NCBI GenBank assembly: GCA_011087605.1
Contig: JAALLE010000022.1
Span: forward strand, 1 to 47,265
Source of the DNA: Hyphomicrobiales bacterium
Lineage (GTDB): Bacteria; Pseudomonadota; Alphaproteobacteria; Rhizobiales; Rhizobiaceae
Direction: 5' to 3'
Length of the DNA: 47,265 bases
The stretch's first letter is position 1. Each line of letters opens with the position of its first letter. The position numbers and the translations under genes were made by a program. Below the pieces are notes generated by a model. That model searched no databases. It was not told the origin of the DNA and was given only the letters and a program-made list of their open reading frames with translations. This document shows positions 16,403-25,501 of the stretch, piece by piece.

Positions 16403-18427
16403 TCATCCGGTAATCGGCGGTCGACCTGTGGTTGTTGCAATAATCCTTGCCTCAACCAGCGTATCACGGCCCTCCACATTAGCCCGCTTGGCGTCCCGCC
16501 ACAGGCTGACCTCAACCTCTTGCGCACCAGCTTCTCTGGCGAGATACTGCGCCCGCTCGAGCGCCAGCTTTTCAGCTTCTTGCATGGCTGATTTTTCGTC
16601 GGCGAACGGTGCGTCCAAACCTGTCACCTGAAAGCGTCCTTCGGTGGGTTGAGAGACTGTAAATTCGGCTTTCATCAATATCTGCCCGACCACAGCACCA
16701 ATTGCGTTTGCAACATCGGCATGTTCCGGCACTTCAACTTCAATATCCAGCAGATCAGCAACTGCGGGATGGTAAACGTGAGCAGAAGCGCCAAGGCCGA
16801 TCATCATGCGATCAAGTCGAACCGAAAATTCAGCGGTATGAGAACTGGATGAATTTTGACCTTGCTGGCGCCGGTCCAGAACCTCGCTGATCAATGGGTG
16901 GTGCAACAGGTCAGCTCCATCTTTTCCGTCATTTTGGAAAGCAGTTTCCAGCACCACTTCTGCGGAGCGTCTTTCAACACGCGCAATAATGCGTTTGGCG
17001 AGGGTCGAAGGGTCGGGGCAATACGCTTGCCCGGATCCGTCTCGCTGGCGGCCAAACAATTGCAGGCATTTGGTCGCTGCGCTGCGATCCCAAATTTCGT
17101 GCTGCCCGAGACCATGCATGGCATCGCTCGGCGTCAGGCCGGCTATTTGTACCAGGCCGCGGGCGATCAGCCTGTTCAGCGCTGCGGACTGTCGGGTTCC
17201 GTCGATAATTGAGTCCAGCGCTTTCGGCTGCTCGTTGATCTTTTGATAGAGCTCGGCTTCTGCAGATGACATGTCAGATTCAAGCCCGATGCCGGATTTT
17301 ATTGCAAAGCGACCATCCCATCGATTGTTCAAACTGCTCTTGATCTGCCGGTCGAGAGCTTCATGGACAATTGCAGGATGATTGTGGGCCGTCAGGCTGA
17401 CCGGTATCAGGCGGCGCGGTCCGAGAACCAGTTGCGGATTAAGCGCGGTTCCACCCAGGCTAATTTCCGAATCGCCACCCAGTCCAAAAGTATTCATCGC
17501 CACGGCTTCAACCATGGTGCGGAAACCGCCAACCCGGGCGCCCTGCGGGTCGAGTTTCGGGCGACCATCTTCAAGAATGGCAACGTCGGAAGTCGTTCCG
17601 CCAATGTCATTCACAATGGCCTGCCTTGCGTTGGTCAGGTAATGAGCTCCCACAAGACTGGCTGCAGGTCCGGACAGGATCGTTTCGATGGGTCGTCGGA
17701 TGGCGAAATCTGATCCGACAAGTGCACCGTCCCCGCGAACAATCATCAAGGGAGCATCTATCTTGCGTTCCCGAAGTGACCGGGTTGTCGCTTCAATCAG
17801 GCGCGTGATGGTGGGAACGAGTCGCGAATTCAAAACTGTCGTCAATGCACGCTTGGGCCCGTTGAGTTGAGCCGACAGTTCGTGGCTGCAGGTTACGGCT
17901 TTGCCGGTGCGGGCAAGGATCAGATCACGCACAGCTAATTCATGAGCCGGATTGCGAACCGCAAAATAGCCAGCAACCGCAAAACCAGTCACAGAAGCGG
18001 CGAGGTGATCCAGTTGGTCTTCCAGTGGTCCGGTGTCGAGTGGTTGAGCTTCGCTGCCATGGGTGGTGTGACCTCCGGGAATAAGCACGACGGGATCATT
18101 GCCAAGTGCATCTTTGAGACCCGCATTGGAAAGATCGCGATCGGCAAAACCAATCGCAATCAACGCGACGCGTCCTCCCTGGCCCTCGACGAGTGCATTG
18201 GTCGCCAGTGTGGTTGACAGGGAAACCATGCCTATCTGCGATGGATCGCATCCAGCTTTCGCGATTGTTTGTTGCGCTGCATCAGCTATGCCCAGCGCAA
18301 AGTCCTGCCGGGTGGTCAATGATTTTGCCTTGGCAATCACAATGCCCTGCGACCCGTCTTCCGGAATGTCGAGAATTGCAGCATCGGTAAATGTGCCGCC
18401 GGTATCGATGCCAAGTAAGAGCGCCAT
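16403..18427 (-). CDS. Hydantoinase/oxoprolinase family ATPase (HyuA-like)
   Basis: The 674-residue protein starts ALLLGIDTGGTFTDAAI, the actin-fold phosphate-1 motif of HyuA/oxoprolinase ATPases, and contains SLSTTLATNAL, LSGPAASLVGA and NDIGGTTSDVAIL, all diagnostic. Family members couple ATP hydrolysis to opening or carboxylating cyclic amides or ketones (N-methylhydantoin, 5-oxoproline, acetone), usually with a HyuB-like partner subunit. No HyuB gene lies beside it, so the substrate and mechanism are uncertain. It is transcribed towards uppP, with a 101-base gap on its upstream side after galE. Confidence 0.88.
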   Translation of the reverse strand: MALLLGIDTGGTFTDAAILDIPEDGSQGIVIAKAKSLTTRQDFALGIADAAQQTIAKAGCDPSQIGMVSLSTTLATNALVEGQGGRVALIAIGFADRDLSNAGLKDALGNDPVVLIPGGHTTHGSEAQPLDTGPLEDQLDHLAASVTGFAVAGYFAVRNPAHELAVRDLILARTGKAVTCSHELSAQLNGPKRALTTVLNSRLVPTITRLIEATTRSLRERKIDAPLMIVRGDGALVGSDFAIRRPIETILSGPAASLVGAHYLTNARQAIVNDIGGTTSDVAILEDGRPKLDPQGARVGGFRTMVEAVAMNTFGLGGDSEISLGGTALNPQLVLGPRRLIPVSLTAHNHPAIVHEALDRQIKSSLNNRWDGRFAIKSGIGLESDMSSAEAELYQKINEQPKALDSIIDGTRQSAALNRLIARGLVQIAGLTPSDAMHGLGQHEIWDRSAATKCLQLFGRQRDGSGQAYCPDPSTLAKRIIARVERRSAEVVLETAFQNDGKDGADLLHHPLISEVLDRRQQGQNSSSSHTAEFSVRLDRMMIGLGASAHVYHPAVADLLDIEVEVPEHADVANAIGAVVGQILMKAEFTVSQPTEGRFQVTGLDAPFADEKSAMQEAEKLALERAQYLAREAGAQEVEVSLWRDAKRANVEGRDTLVEARIIATTTGRPPITG

Positions 18428-18528
18428 GTGAGCACCGGTTGAGAACAGATCAACTGCCTATTTGCCGTGTTTGAGTGCGATCTCCAAGACAAAAATGATT
18501 CTGGGCGACCGTCGATTTCATACCAGAC

Positions 18529-19581
18529 TTAAATAAGTGTGATTTTGTCCATCAGATTATCGAATTCGGGCGCCAAAGGTGCCGGTTCATGGTGTTCGTC
18601 CATGGCAAGAGTTTTCCGCTCCCAGGCCAATGCATGTTCAACGATTTGCTCTAGTTCGGTATGAATTGGAGCCCATTTCAGCCGGTGTTGCATGTGGGAA
18701 GGATCAGCGACTATTGCGGCTATATCTCCGGTTCGTCGGGGCTCAAGGCGGACTTCAAAGTCACAACCGGAAACCTGTTTAACCGCGTTGATTATGTCGA
18801 ATACAGAGTGACCTTTCCCATAGCCCACATTGCCAGTGAATTTATTGCCTCCGGAGCGCAGGAAATTCAACGCATCATAATGGGCAGTTGCAAGATCAGT
18901 TACATGAATAAAGTCTCGAATGGCACTGCCATCAGGCGTATCATAGTCGGTGCCGTAGACTTCAAAATGATCTCGCTTGCCAACCGCCGCTTCACACGCA
19001 AGTTTCATTACGTGGGTCGCACCTCGGGTAGATAGACCCGTACGGCCCTGGGGATCAGCACCGGCAACGTTAAAATAACGCAGGATCACGTGGCGCATAC
19101 CATGGGCCGCGCAGACGTCGCGTATCATCATTTCACTCATCAGCTTGGACATGCCGTACGGAGAAGCCGGCTCCAGCGGTGCGTTTTCGTTGACAGGCTC
19201 CAAAGTCTGGGGCGCACGATAAACGGCGGCAGTTGATGAAAAGATGAACTGGTCTATGCCACAACGAACCGCGCTTTCAAGCAGATGACGGGTGCATCCG
19301 GTATTGTTGTCATAGTATTTCAGGGGCTTTTGGATGGATTCTGGCACCACTACAGATCCGGCAAAATGAACTATGGTGTCGATATCGTATTGCCGCAGTG
19401 TGTGTTCAACCAGGGCACGATCACCAATATTTCCAAGCACAAATGTGGCGTTTGGTGGCATTGCCCAGTCAAAGCCGGTCACCAAATTGTCGATTATGAC
19501 AATCTGCTCGTCCTGCTCGACAAACTCCCATGCCGTGTGGGATCCTATGTAACCGGCGCCACCGGTGATAAGAACACTCAT
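18529..19581 (-). CDS. galE: UDP-glucose 4-epimerase
   Basis: GalE interconverts UDP-glucose and UDP-galactose for exopolysaccharide or LPS precursors. The 350-residue product has the Rossmann motif TGGAGYIGSHT at the N-terminus, the FAGSVVVPESIQKPLKYYDNN region, the catalytic Ser/Thr in SSTAAVY, and Tyr-x-x-x-Lys in PYGMSKLMSE. One oddity is Arg in SSTAAVYR, where the family usually has Gly (SSTAAVYG); this lies beside the catalytic serine and threonine. The gene stands alone between the HyuA-like gene and the ligase on the same strand. Confidence 0.92.
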   Translation of the reverse strand: MSVLITGGAGYIGSHTAWEFVEQDEQIVIIDNLVTGFDWAMPPNATFVLGNIGDRALVEHTLRQYDIDTIVHFAGSVVVPESIQKPLKYYDNNTGCTRHLLESAVRCGIDQFIFSSTAAVYRAPQTLEPVNENAPLEPASPYGMSKLMSEMMIRDVCAAHGMRHVILRYFNVAGADPQGRTGLSTRGATHVMKLACEAAVGKRDHFEVYGTDYDTPDGSAIRDFIHVTDLATAHYDALNFLRSGGNKFTGNVGYGKGHSVFDIINAVKQVSGCDFEVRLEPRRTGDIAAIVADPSHMQHRLKWAPIHTELEQIVEHALAWERKTLAMDEHHEPAPLAPEFDNLMDKITLI

Positions 19582-19644
19582 TCACATACCCGTCCAAAGG
19601 CCATTTTAGCCAGGTCATTATGATGGAAATCCAATACGATTAGG

Positions 19645-21318
19645 TTAAGAAATTAACGCTTCCAGCGACTTCAGGGAATCGGCCTGGGAGGGTGGTTGGT
19701 CCCATCGCAAACGTGAAATGCGAGGAAATCGCATGGCGATACCGGATTTATGCCTGTTGGACCGGTTCAGTCCTTCGAAAGCCACTTCTATCACCAAACC
19801 AAAATCCGGGCGGGCCGTCACCGAGCGAACCGGCCCGAAACGATCAATCGTGTTGGCACGGACAAATTTATCGATTTCCTTCAATTCGTCATCGGTAAAT
19901 CCAAAATATGCCTTGCCGACCGGAACCAGAGTGCCTTCCTCAGTCCAGACACCAAATGTGTAGTCAGAATAATAGCTGGAGCGCTTGCCATGACCGCGTT
20001 GCGCATACAGCAATACGGCATCAACCAACATCGGATCACGTTTCCATTTGAACCAAGGCCCCTTGGGGCGGCCTGGTTGGTAGGGCGAATCCCAAAGTTT
20101 GATCATGATGCCTTCGATTGCCGGATTTGGCAGATTTGAACGCCTGTCGGCAAGCTCCTTCCAGGTCTGAAATTTAACAAGAAGTGACAGGTCGATACGA
20201 GGTTGTTCCAGATGCGAAATAAAAGTTTCCAGCCTTTGCCGACGCTGTTTGAATTCCAGGTGACGTAAATCTTCGCCGTCGGCGTTCAAGATGTCGTAAG
20301 TGCGCAGAATGACCGGGTGGCTTGACAGCAAGGCCTTTGATACGGTCTTGCGGTTCAATCGCCGCTGAAGGTCTCCAAAGCTTGCGACATCCCAATTTCC
20401 GTTGGCAGATGCACGCGCGACCAGTAATTCGCCGTCCAGCGTGCCTTCAAATTCCATCGCATCCAGCAGGTCCGGAAAGGCACGACCAACGTCATCGCCG
20501 GTTCGGGAATAGAGTCGCCGCACGCCGTTTTCCACACTTGCCTGCAGGCGAATGCCGTCCCATTTCCACTCTGCCGCATAGTGCTTCGGATCGAGTTTTT
20601 GCCGGTCTTTTTCAGATAGCGCATTGGCCAGCATAACCGGCCTGAACGGCGCAACCGCCAATTGCTTCGGTTTGGCAGCTTTACCATCCAGCCAGGCGAA
20701 AAGGTCCACAAAGGGTGGTTCAATGCCGTGCCACAATTCTTCAATCTCGGCGACATCCACCTGACCCAGATCTGCCAGCGCCAGTTTGGCCAGTCGGGTG
20801 GATACTCCGATCCTCAGCCCTCCCGTCAGGAGTTTCAGCAGTGCATAGCGCCCCGATGCATCAAGCTGATCCAGCCAGGTTGTCAGCACCGTTTGAGCGT
20901 TGGTTTTGCCTGCCATCTGGAGCGAGTGGATCACTTCGCTGAGTCTTGGGCCACAATTACCCTGATCGCGCAAAATGGCCTGTGGACCTGGCTTGGCCCT
21001 TGTCGCCGCTGTCGCTGTCGCCGTCGCCGCCGCAGCGGTTCTCATCTGGCTATCCCAGACCAGGGCGATGGTTTCGGCGAGATCGCCGACGTAATCGTAT
21101 GAGAGCTTGAACAGGACGTCGTCCATGCGTTCTGCCATCAGATTGCGCAGCAATGCCGGTTTGAGGTTGTTGATTTCCAACCTACCTGTCAGCGCGGCGA
21201 GGGCGAGACCCCGGTCCGGATCAGGCGTCTCCGCAAAATAGTCTTTCAGGAGTTGCAATTTGCCATTACGCGAGGGAGTGAGCACCAGTCGATCGAGCAG
21301 ATCGGAAAACGGTTTCAT
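19645..21318 (-). CDS. ATP-dependent DNA ligase (cisplatin damage response type)
   Basis: The 557-residue protein belongs to the bacterial ATP ligases found beside an MBL exonuclease. It has an N-terminal helical DNA-binding domain, the adenylation motif with Lys252 in EWKWDGIRL, further nucleotidyltransferase motifs (YSRTGDDV, LDGELLV, EGIMIKLWDSPY, WFKWKR) and a C-terminal OB domain. A proline/alanine/threonine-rich linker, AAAATATATAATR, is encoded by a GTCGCC-type repeat at 21002-21040. Its start overlaps the exonuclease stop by four bases, so the two are co-translated. It likely acts in DNA damage repair as an accessory to NAD-dependent LigA. Confidence 0.92.
   Translation of the reverse strand: MKPFSDLLDRLVLTPSRNGKLQLLKDYFAETPDPDRGLALAALTGRLEINNLKPALLRNLMAERMDDVLFKLSYDYVGDLAETIALVWDSQMRTAAAATATATAATRAKPGPQAILRDQGNCGPRLSEVIHSLQMAGKTNAQTVLTTWLDQLDASGRYALLKLLTGGLRIGVSTRLAKLALADLGQVDVAEIEELWHGIEPPFVDLFAWLDGKAAKPKQLAVAPFRPVMLANALSEKDRQKLDPKHYAAEWKWDGIRLQASVENGVRRLYSRTGDDVGRAFPDLLDAMEFEGTLDGELLVARASANGNWDVASFGDLQRRLNRKTVSKALLSSHPVILRTYDILNADGEDLRHLEFKQRRQRLETFISHLEQPRIDLSLLVKFQTWKELADRRSNLPNPAIEGIMIKLWDSPYQPGRPKGPWFKWKRDPMLVDAVLLYAQRGHGKRSSYYSDYTFGVWTEEGTLVPVGKAYFGFTDDELKEIDKFVRANTIDRFGPVRSVTARPDFGLVIEVAFEGLNRSNRHKSGIAMRFPRISRLRWDQPPSQADSLKSLEALIS
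21002..21040. repeat. GTCGCC/GTCGCT imperfect microsatellite inside the ligase gene
   Basis: The segment reads as imperfect repeats of GTCGCC, GTCGCT and GCCGCC triplet pairs and encodes the AAAATATATAATR linker on the reverse strand. All units are multiples of three, so slippage would change linker length without shifting the frame. A related repeat sits in addA (29478-29537). Confidence 0.7.
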
Positions 21319-22337
21319 TCGTTTTCCTCCTCATAACCGATCAGATTTAGAGGGCGGGCTTTTACCTGGTTGAGTTCGCACCATCGTATCAAAGCATCGT
21401 CGCGCCCATGGGTGATCCAGACTTCTTTTGGTTTCAAGTCAGAAATTGTGTCGATCAGTTCGTCCCAGTCGCAGTGGTCGGACAGAATAATGGGCAACTC
21501 GACACCGCGTTGCTTGGCGCGCTGTCTGATCTGCATCCATCCGGAGGCAAAACAAATTATCGGATCAGCAAAGCGGCGCCCCCATTTGTCGACAAAAGCG
21601 GACGGTGGTCCGAGAACAATCTTGCCGGCAAAACTGTCTTTCTGACCCTTCTCGAGTGTGGCCGGCTCCAGGCTGCCCAGTTCGATTCCCTGGTCCGAAT
21701 AATAATCGCAGAGTTTTTTCAGGGCGCCATGAATATAGATGGTTTGATCATATCCCTGGTGCCGGAGCAATCCGATAACCCGCTGTGCTTTGCCTAGTGC
21801 ATAGACCCCGACCAGATGGGTCCGGTTCGGAAACTGTTCCACCGATTTGAGAAGTTTTTGGATTTCAACTTGTGGGTCGCGATGACGAAAAACCGGCAGG
21901 GCAAAAGTAGCTTCCGTAATGAAGGCATCCAGCGGTTTTTCTGTGGGAACCCTTTCATATGGGTCGCAGGTTGGATCAAGGCCGCGCTTGTAGTCGCCGG
22001 AAATCAGAATCTGCAGATCATTAAACCGGATCAAAATCTGGGCAGATCCGAGGACGTGTCCGGCAGGCCAGAAGCTGATTGTCACGCCGTTCAGATCAAA
22101 CGATTGCCGAAGTTCGGCAACATGCGATTGGCGACAGTGATCCACACCATAGCGGATTGCCATGATGTCGAGCGTTTGCCCTGTCGCCCAAACGTCACCA
22201 TGCCCGGCGCGGGCGTGGTCCGCATGGCCATGGGTGATCAAGGCGCGTGGTACAACTGAGACCGGGTCGACATAAAAATCTCCGGGCGGGCAATACAGCC
22301 CTTTTTTTGTCGGGTGGAGCAGTTGTGCCGGAATCAT
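21315..22337 (-). CDS. Ligase-associated DNA exonuclease (metallo-beta-lactamase fold)
   Basis: The 340-residue product has the MBL metal motif THGHADHARAGH and further ligand regions WPAGHVLGSAQ, SGDYKRG and LSDHCDWDELI, matching the SNM1/CPSF-like exonucleases encoded beside bacterial ATP ligases. It overlaps the ligase gene by four bases. In many genomes the pair is joined by an Lhr-type helicase and the PdeM phosphoesterase, which are not present here. It probably processes 5' ends at damaged DNA before ligation. Confidence 0.92.
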   Translation of the reverse strand: MIPAQLLHPTKKGLYCPPGDFYVDPVSVVPRALITHGHADHARAGHGDVWATGQTLDIMAIRYGVDHCRQSHVAELRQSFDLNGVTISFWPAGHVLGSAQILIRFNDLQILISGDYKRGLDPTCDPYERVPTEKPLDAFITEATFALPVFRHRDPQVEIQKLLKSVEQFPNRTHLVGVYALGKAQRVIGLLRHQGYDQTIYIHGALKKLCDYYSDQGIELGSLEPATLEKGQKDSFAGKIVLGPPSAFVDKWGRRFADPIICFASGWMQIRQRAKQRGVELPIILSDHCDWDELIDTISDLKPKEVWITHGRDDALIRWCELNQVKARPLNLIGYEEENE

Positions 22338-22392
22338 AGCACCAGCATATCATCTGGATGCCGAGTTGCACGTCCAATTGAGCCCAATCGCC

Positions 22393-23340
22393 TCAGTGAG
22401 CGGTGATTCCCGCTTCCCAGCCGAGCATCGCCCGCTTGCGCGTCAGACCCCAGTGATAACCGGTTAATTTGCCCGATTTGCCAAGCACCCGGTGGCACGG
22501 TACCACAAAAGAAATTGGATTGCGTCCAACGGCTGTGCCAACTGCACGAGCCGCATCGGGTCTGTCGAGGCTGCTGGCCAGCCCAGAATAAGTGGTCGCC
22601 TTGCCAACGGGGATTTTGAGCAAGCCCTCCCAGACTCTAATCTGGAAATCGGTGCCGATAAGCACAACCCGAAGCGGTTGGTCAGGAGTCCAGCAGGAGG
22701 GGTCAAATATCCGTCTCGCGTAAGGCGCGGTAAAGGCATTGTCCTCTACATAAGTTGCGCGCGGCCACCGTTTGCGCATGTCATCAAGCGCTTCGGGTCT
22801 GTTGAAGGAGCCGGTACCCACTTCGCCTTCATGGCGCCCGTCCCCAACCGCATCGCTGGTATTGCCACCGGCGTCGGCAAAGGCTAATCCGGCAAGCCCC
22901 CGGTCGGTGGACATGATCAGAGCCTCTCCGAATGGAGACTGGTGAAATCCATAGCGAATTTCGAGCCCCTCGCCTTGTGCTTTGTAAACTCCCGGAGACA
23001 TCGCCTCGTGGGTGACAAAAAGATCGTGAAGCCGACCCGGACCTGACAGGCCCAACTCATAAGACGTGTCCAGCAGTGGTAATCCGCCTTCCAGAAGTTT
23101 TTTGGCATGATCCAGAGTGACGGCCTGCAGAAATGCCTTGGGAGAAATGCCTGCCCAGCGGGTGAAGGTTTTTTGCAATCGCGTTGGCGGCAGGCCGGTT
23201 AGTTGCGTCAATTCATCCAGGTCGGGATGATCGCGCCAATTCTCCGTAATGTGCTGCAACACGCTACGCACGGTTTCGTAATCATCGTGGGAATGGGTGA
23301 AATCTGTCGCTGGTTGCAAATTGCTGGCTGTAGCTAACAT
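22393..23340 (-). CDS. AraC-type regulator fused to O6-methylguanine-DNA methyltransferase (Ada-like, lacking the N-terminal zinc domain)
   Basis: The 315-residue protein has an AraC-family helix-turn-helix region (about 20-110: TENWRDHPDLDELTQLTGLP and GISPKAFLQAVTLDHAKKLL), a ribonuclease-H-like linker, and an MGMT domain with the active-site cysteine (Cys282) in PCHRVLGKSGKLTGYHWG. It accepts methyl groups from O6-methylguanine in a suicide reaction. The phosphotriester-sensing, four-cysteine Ada domain is missing, so methyl-switched activation as in E. coli Ada is not expected. ATG 23340 is chosen over 23373 because GAGGAG lies 7 bases upstream of it. Confidence 0.9.
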   Translation of the reverse strand: MLATASNLQPATDFTHSHDDYETVRSVLQHITENWRDHPDLDELTQLTGLPPTRLQKTFTRWAGISPKAFLQAVTLDHAKKLLEGGLPLLDTSYELGLSGPGRLHDLFVTHEAMSPGVYKAQGEGLEIRYGFHQSPFGEALIMSTDRGLAGLAFADAGGNTSDAVGDGRHEGEVGTGSFNRPEALDDMRKRWPRATYVEDNAFTAPYARRIFDPSCWTPDQPLRVVLIGTDFQIRVWEGLLKIPVGKATTYSGLASSLDRPDAARAVGTAVGRNPISFVVPCHRVLGKSGKLTGYHWGLTRKRAMLGWEAGITAH

Positions 23341-23412
23341 GGGATGACTCCTCAATTTACTTGTTGACCGCAATCAATCAAATATGGGCTGATGCCGCCA
23401 CCCGAAACTTGC

Positions 23413-23898
23413 TCAGCGTTTTGCGGTGGCCATGGCGGTTTGAAAGGCCGATGCAAAACTCTCACGATCCTGGGGATTGAGAAAATAGCCGAACTCAACG
23501 CTGTTCAACCGGTGGGCCAGCCGCATTTTTGTGATGCCGATCTCATCATGCCGGTCGACCTCAAACCGGGTTCCAAATTGTGGAAATGTGTGGTCCCGTT
23601 TCCGACCCTTCGGACTCACTTTTCGCAACAGGACATGCTGACGGGATATCTCGACATCCTCGTAGGCCTTTGCTGACCAGAAATTGGATTTAAAAGCCCA
23701 GTAAACCAGCAGAACATCAAGGCCCATAAACCCAAGCACTGGCCACAGACCAAGCGCAAAAAATACCAGCCCGACAATCAGGCAAACACCTGCCACAAGA
23801 CCAAAAAGGATTCTGAACCCCTTTTGCCCCAGTGAACGATAGGGCGAAAGGCGTGCTGAAAATACGATGGAATCGGATGCCATGTTGTGTGTGGTCAT
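23413..23898 (-). CDS. DUF2244 domain membrane protein
   Basis: The short form of 161 residues (start ATG 23898, MTTHNMASDS) has the DUF2244 pattern: SARLSPYRSLGQKGFRILFGLV, two transmembrane helices in the middle third, then a soluble tail (YEDVEISRQHVLLRKVSPKG, FPQFGTRFEVD). Function is unknown. A longer reading from 24030 would overlap nth on the opposite strand and is unlikely. It is divergent from nth with a 22-base gap, an arrangement I recall in related genomes. Confidence 0.82.
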   Translation of the reverse strand: MTTHNMASDSIVFSARLSPYRSLGQKGFRILFGLVAGVCLIVGLVFFALGLWPVLGFMGLDVLLVYWAFKSNFWSAKAYEDVEISRQHVLLRKVSPKGRKRDHTFPQFGTRFEVDRHDEIGITKMRLAHRLNSVEFGYFLNPQDRESFASAFQTAMATAKR

Positions 23899-23920
23899 GA
23901 AGCGAGTATAGATCACCGGC

Positions 23921-24676
23921 ATGAGCAAGAAAACTGACAAATCCGCGATGGCCAATAAGCCCGGTTCCCGAAAGCCAAAAAAGCTGCCCCGCAGCAAATA
24001 TACCAGGGCTGAAATATGGGAGATTTTCAACCGCTTTAGTCAGCAGCGCCCGGAACCCAAGGGCGAACTGGAACACGTTAATCCCTATACGCTTGTTGTT
24101 GCAGTCGCATTGTCTGCTCAGGCCACCGATGTCGGAGTGAATAAGGCAACCAAGGAGTTGTTTAGAATTGCCGACACACCGGAAAAGATGCTCGCACTTG
24201 GTGAAGCAAAGGTGCGTGAGCATATCAAGACCATTGGCCTTTACCGCAACAAGGCCAAGAATGTCATCGCGCTGTCCCAAAAGCTGATTGATGACTTTGG
24301 AAGCGTGGTGCCGCAGGACCGGGATGCACTGGTGACACTACCGGGCGTCGGGCGCAAAACGGCAAATGTCGTCCTGTCCATGGCTTTTGGGCATTCCACC
24401 ATGGCGGTGGACACGCATATATTCCGCATCGGCAATCGCACCGGTCTGGCACCCGGCAAAACTCCCGACGATATTGAAGATATCCTGATGCGGCGAATTC
24501 CCGAAGAATTTCTCTACCACGCACATCACTGGTTGATCCTTCATGGCCGATATACCTGCAAGGCGCGCAAACCGGAATGTGAAGCCTGCATCATTGCGGA
24601 TTTGTGCAAGGCGAAAGAAAAAACATGCTCTGTTCCAGCCGCGATTGTCACTTTGGAACAACCTCAATTTCAGTGA
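23921..24676 (+). CDS. nth: Endonuclease III (DNA glycosylase/AP lyase)
   Basis: Nth removes oxidised pyrimidines and nicks the resulting abasic site. The 251-residue product has the helix-hairpin-helix LPGVGRKTANVVL with the catalytic lysine, the catalytic aspartate in VDTHIFRIGNR, and a C-terminal [4Fe-4S] cluster of spacing Cys-x6-Cys-x2-Cys-x5-Cys (CKARKPECEACIIADLC). The first 30 residues are lysine-rich and variable, so the exact start (23921 or 23948) is unsure. It ends 6 bases before the convergent membrane protein gene. Confidence 0.95.
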   Translation: MSKKTDKSAMANKPGSRKPKKLPRSKYTRAEIWEIFNRFSQQRPEPKGELEHVNPYTLVVAVALSAQATDVGVNKATKELFRIADTPEKMLALGEAKVREHIKTIGLYRNKAKNVIALSQKLIDDFGSVVPQDRDALVTLPGVGRKTANVVLSMAFGHSTMAVDTHIFRIGNRTGLAPGKTPDDIEDILMRRIPEEFLYHAHHWLILHGRYTCKARKPECEACIIADLCKAKEKTCSVPAAIVTLEQPQFQ

Positions 24677-24682
24677 TCTGGC

Positions 24683-25372
24683 TCAGACTGATTTTCGTTC
24701 AATCCGCTTGTAGACGTGTACCATCAATGCACCGGCAAACAGGGGCGTCAGGAAATTGACAATCGGGATAATCAAAACAACTGCAATTGCCAATCCGGCA
24801 AAGAAGATTTCAGAGCCGAATCGCTTTTGCATTTCGGTTACTTCTTCCAAAGATCGATGGCGCAAGGCGGCGAATTGGAAATATTCCCGGCCCAGTAAGT
24901 AGCCGTTGAGCAGAAAAAAGATCAGCACTCCCAGCCCAAGAAATAATACCAACATCAGGGCAATCAGATTGCCGACCACCACAAGGCCAAAAAACCGCGC
25001 TGTGATACCAATTGACTGGGTTATTCCCAGGGGCCTGCCTCCGGGGTCGCCAGGGTAGTGGATGGTTTCAACTTCGTCGGCAATTTCATCAAGGAAAACA
25101 CCGGCAAAGACGGACGATACCGGCGCTACAAGAAATCCCATTCCTAAAACAAGACCGGCGCCCAATAACCAGGCAAGCATTGTATTGGCAAGTGAGTAGT
25201 CGGCGAGCATTGGTGCCAAAAACGCCCCATACCCGGCCTGAAGAATGATCCAGAAACCAACAAACAGGGCGATCGTCAAACCGAGCGACTTCCACAGAAC
25301 ACTGCGAAAGGGTGGTGAAAACATCTGAGACAGTGTTTTCAAAATGGCACCGATCAGCCCCTGCTCGCTCAT
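24683..25372 (-). CDS. EI24/CysZ-like membrane protein
   Basis: The 229-residue protein has about four to five hydrophobic helices, with PPFRSVLWKSLGLTIALFVGF at the start, LLNGYLLGREYFQFAALRH in the middle, and a terminal FLTPLFAGALMVHVYKRI helix. These match the EI24 domain (Pfam DUF540), which includes the sulfate channel CysZ. In alphaproteobacteria this branch is annotated as a sulfate transporter family, but the function is not demonstrated. It lies convergent with nth and divergent from the PfkB kinase gene. Confidence 0.8.
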   Translation of the reverse strand: MSEQGLIGAILKTLSQMFSPPFRSVLWKSLGLTIALFVGFWIILQAGYGAFLAPMLADYSLANTMLAWLLGAGLVLGMGFLVAPVSSVFAGVFLDEIADEVETIHYPGDPGGRPLGITQSIGITARFFGLVVVGNLIALMLVLFLGLGVLIFFLLNGYLLGREYFQFAALRHRSLEEVTEMQKRFGSEIFFAGLAIAVVLIIPIVNFLTPLFAGALMVHVYKRIERKSV

Positions 25373-25501
25373 TTGCTCTGCTCCGTGGGTAATGAATTTA
25401 TCTTTAAATGGGTTCGGGCCTTCGGGGACACAAGTCAGGGGCTTTATTTTCCTTGCACTTACCGCTAGTTGATCAACAAATTTGGCGGCCAGGAGCTCTC
25501 T

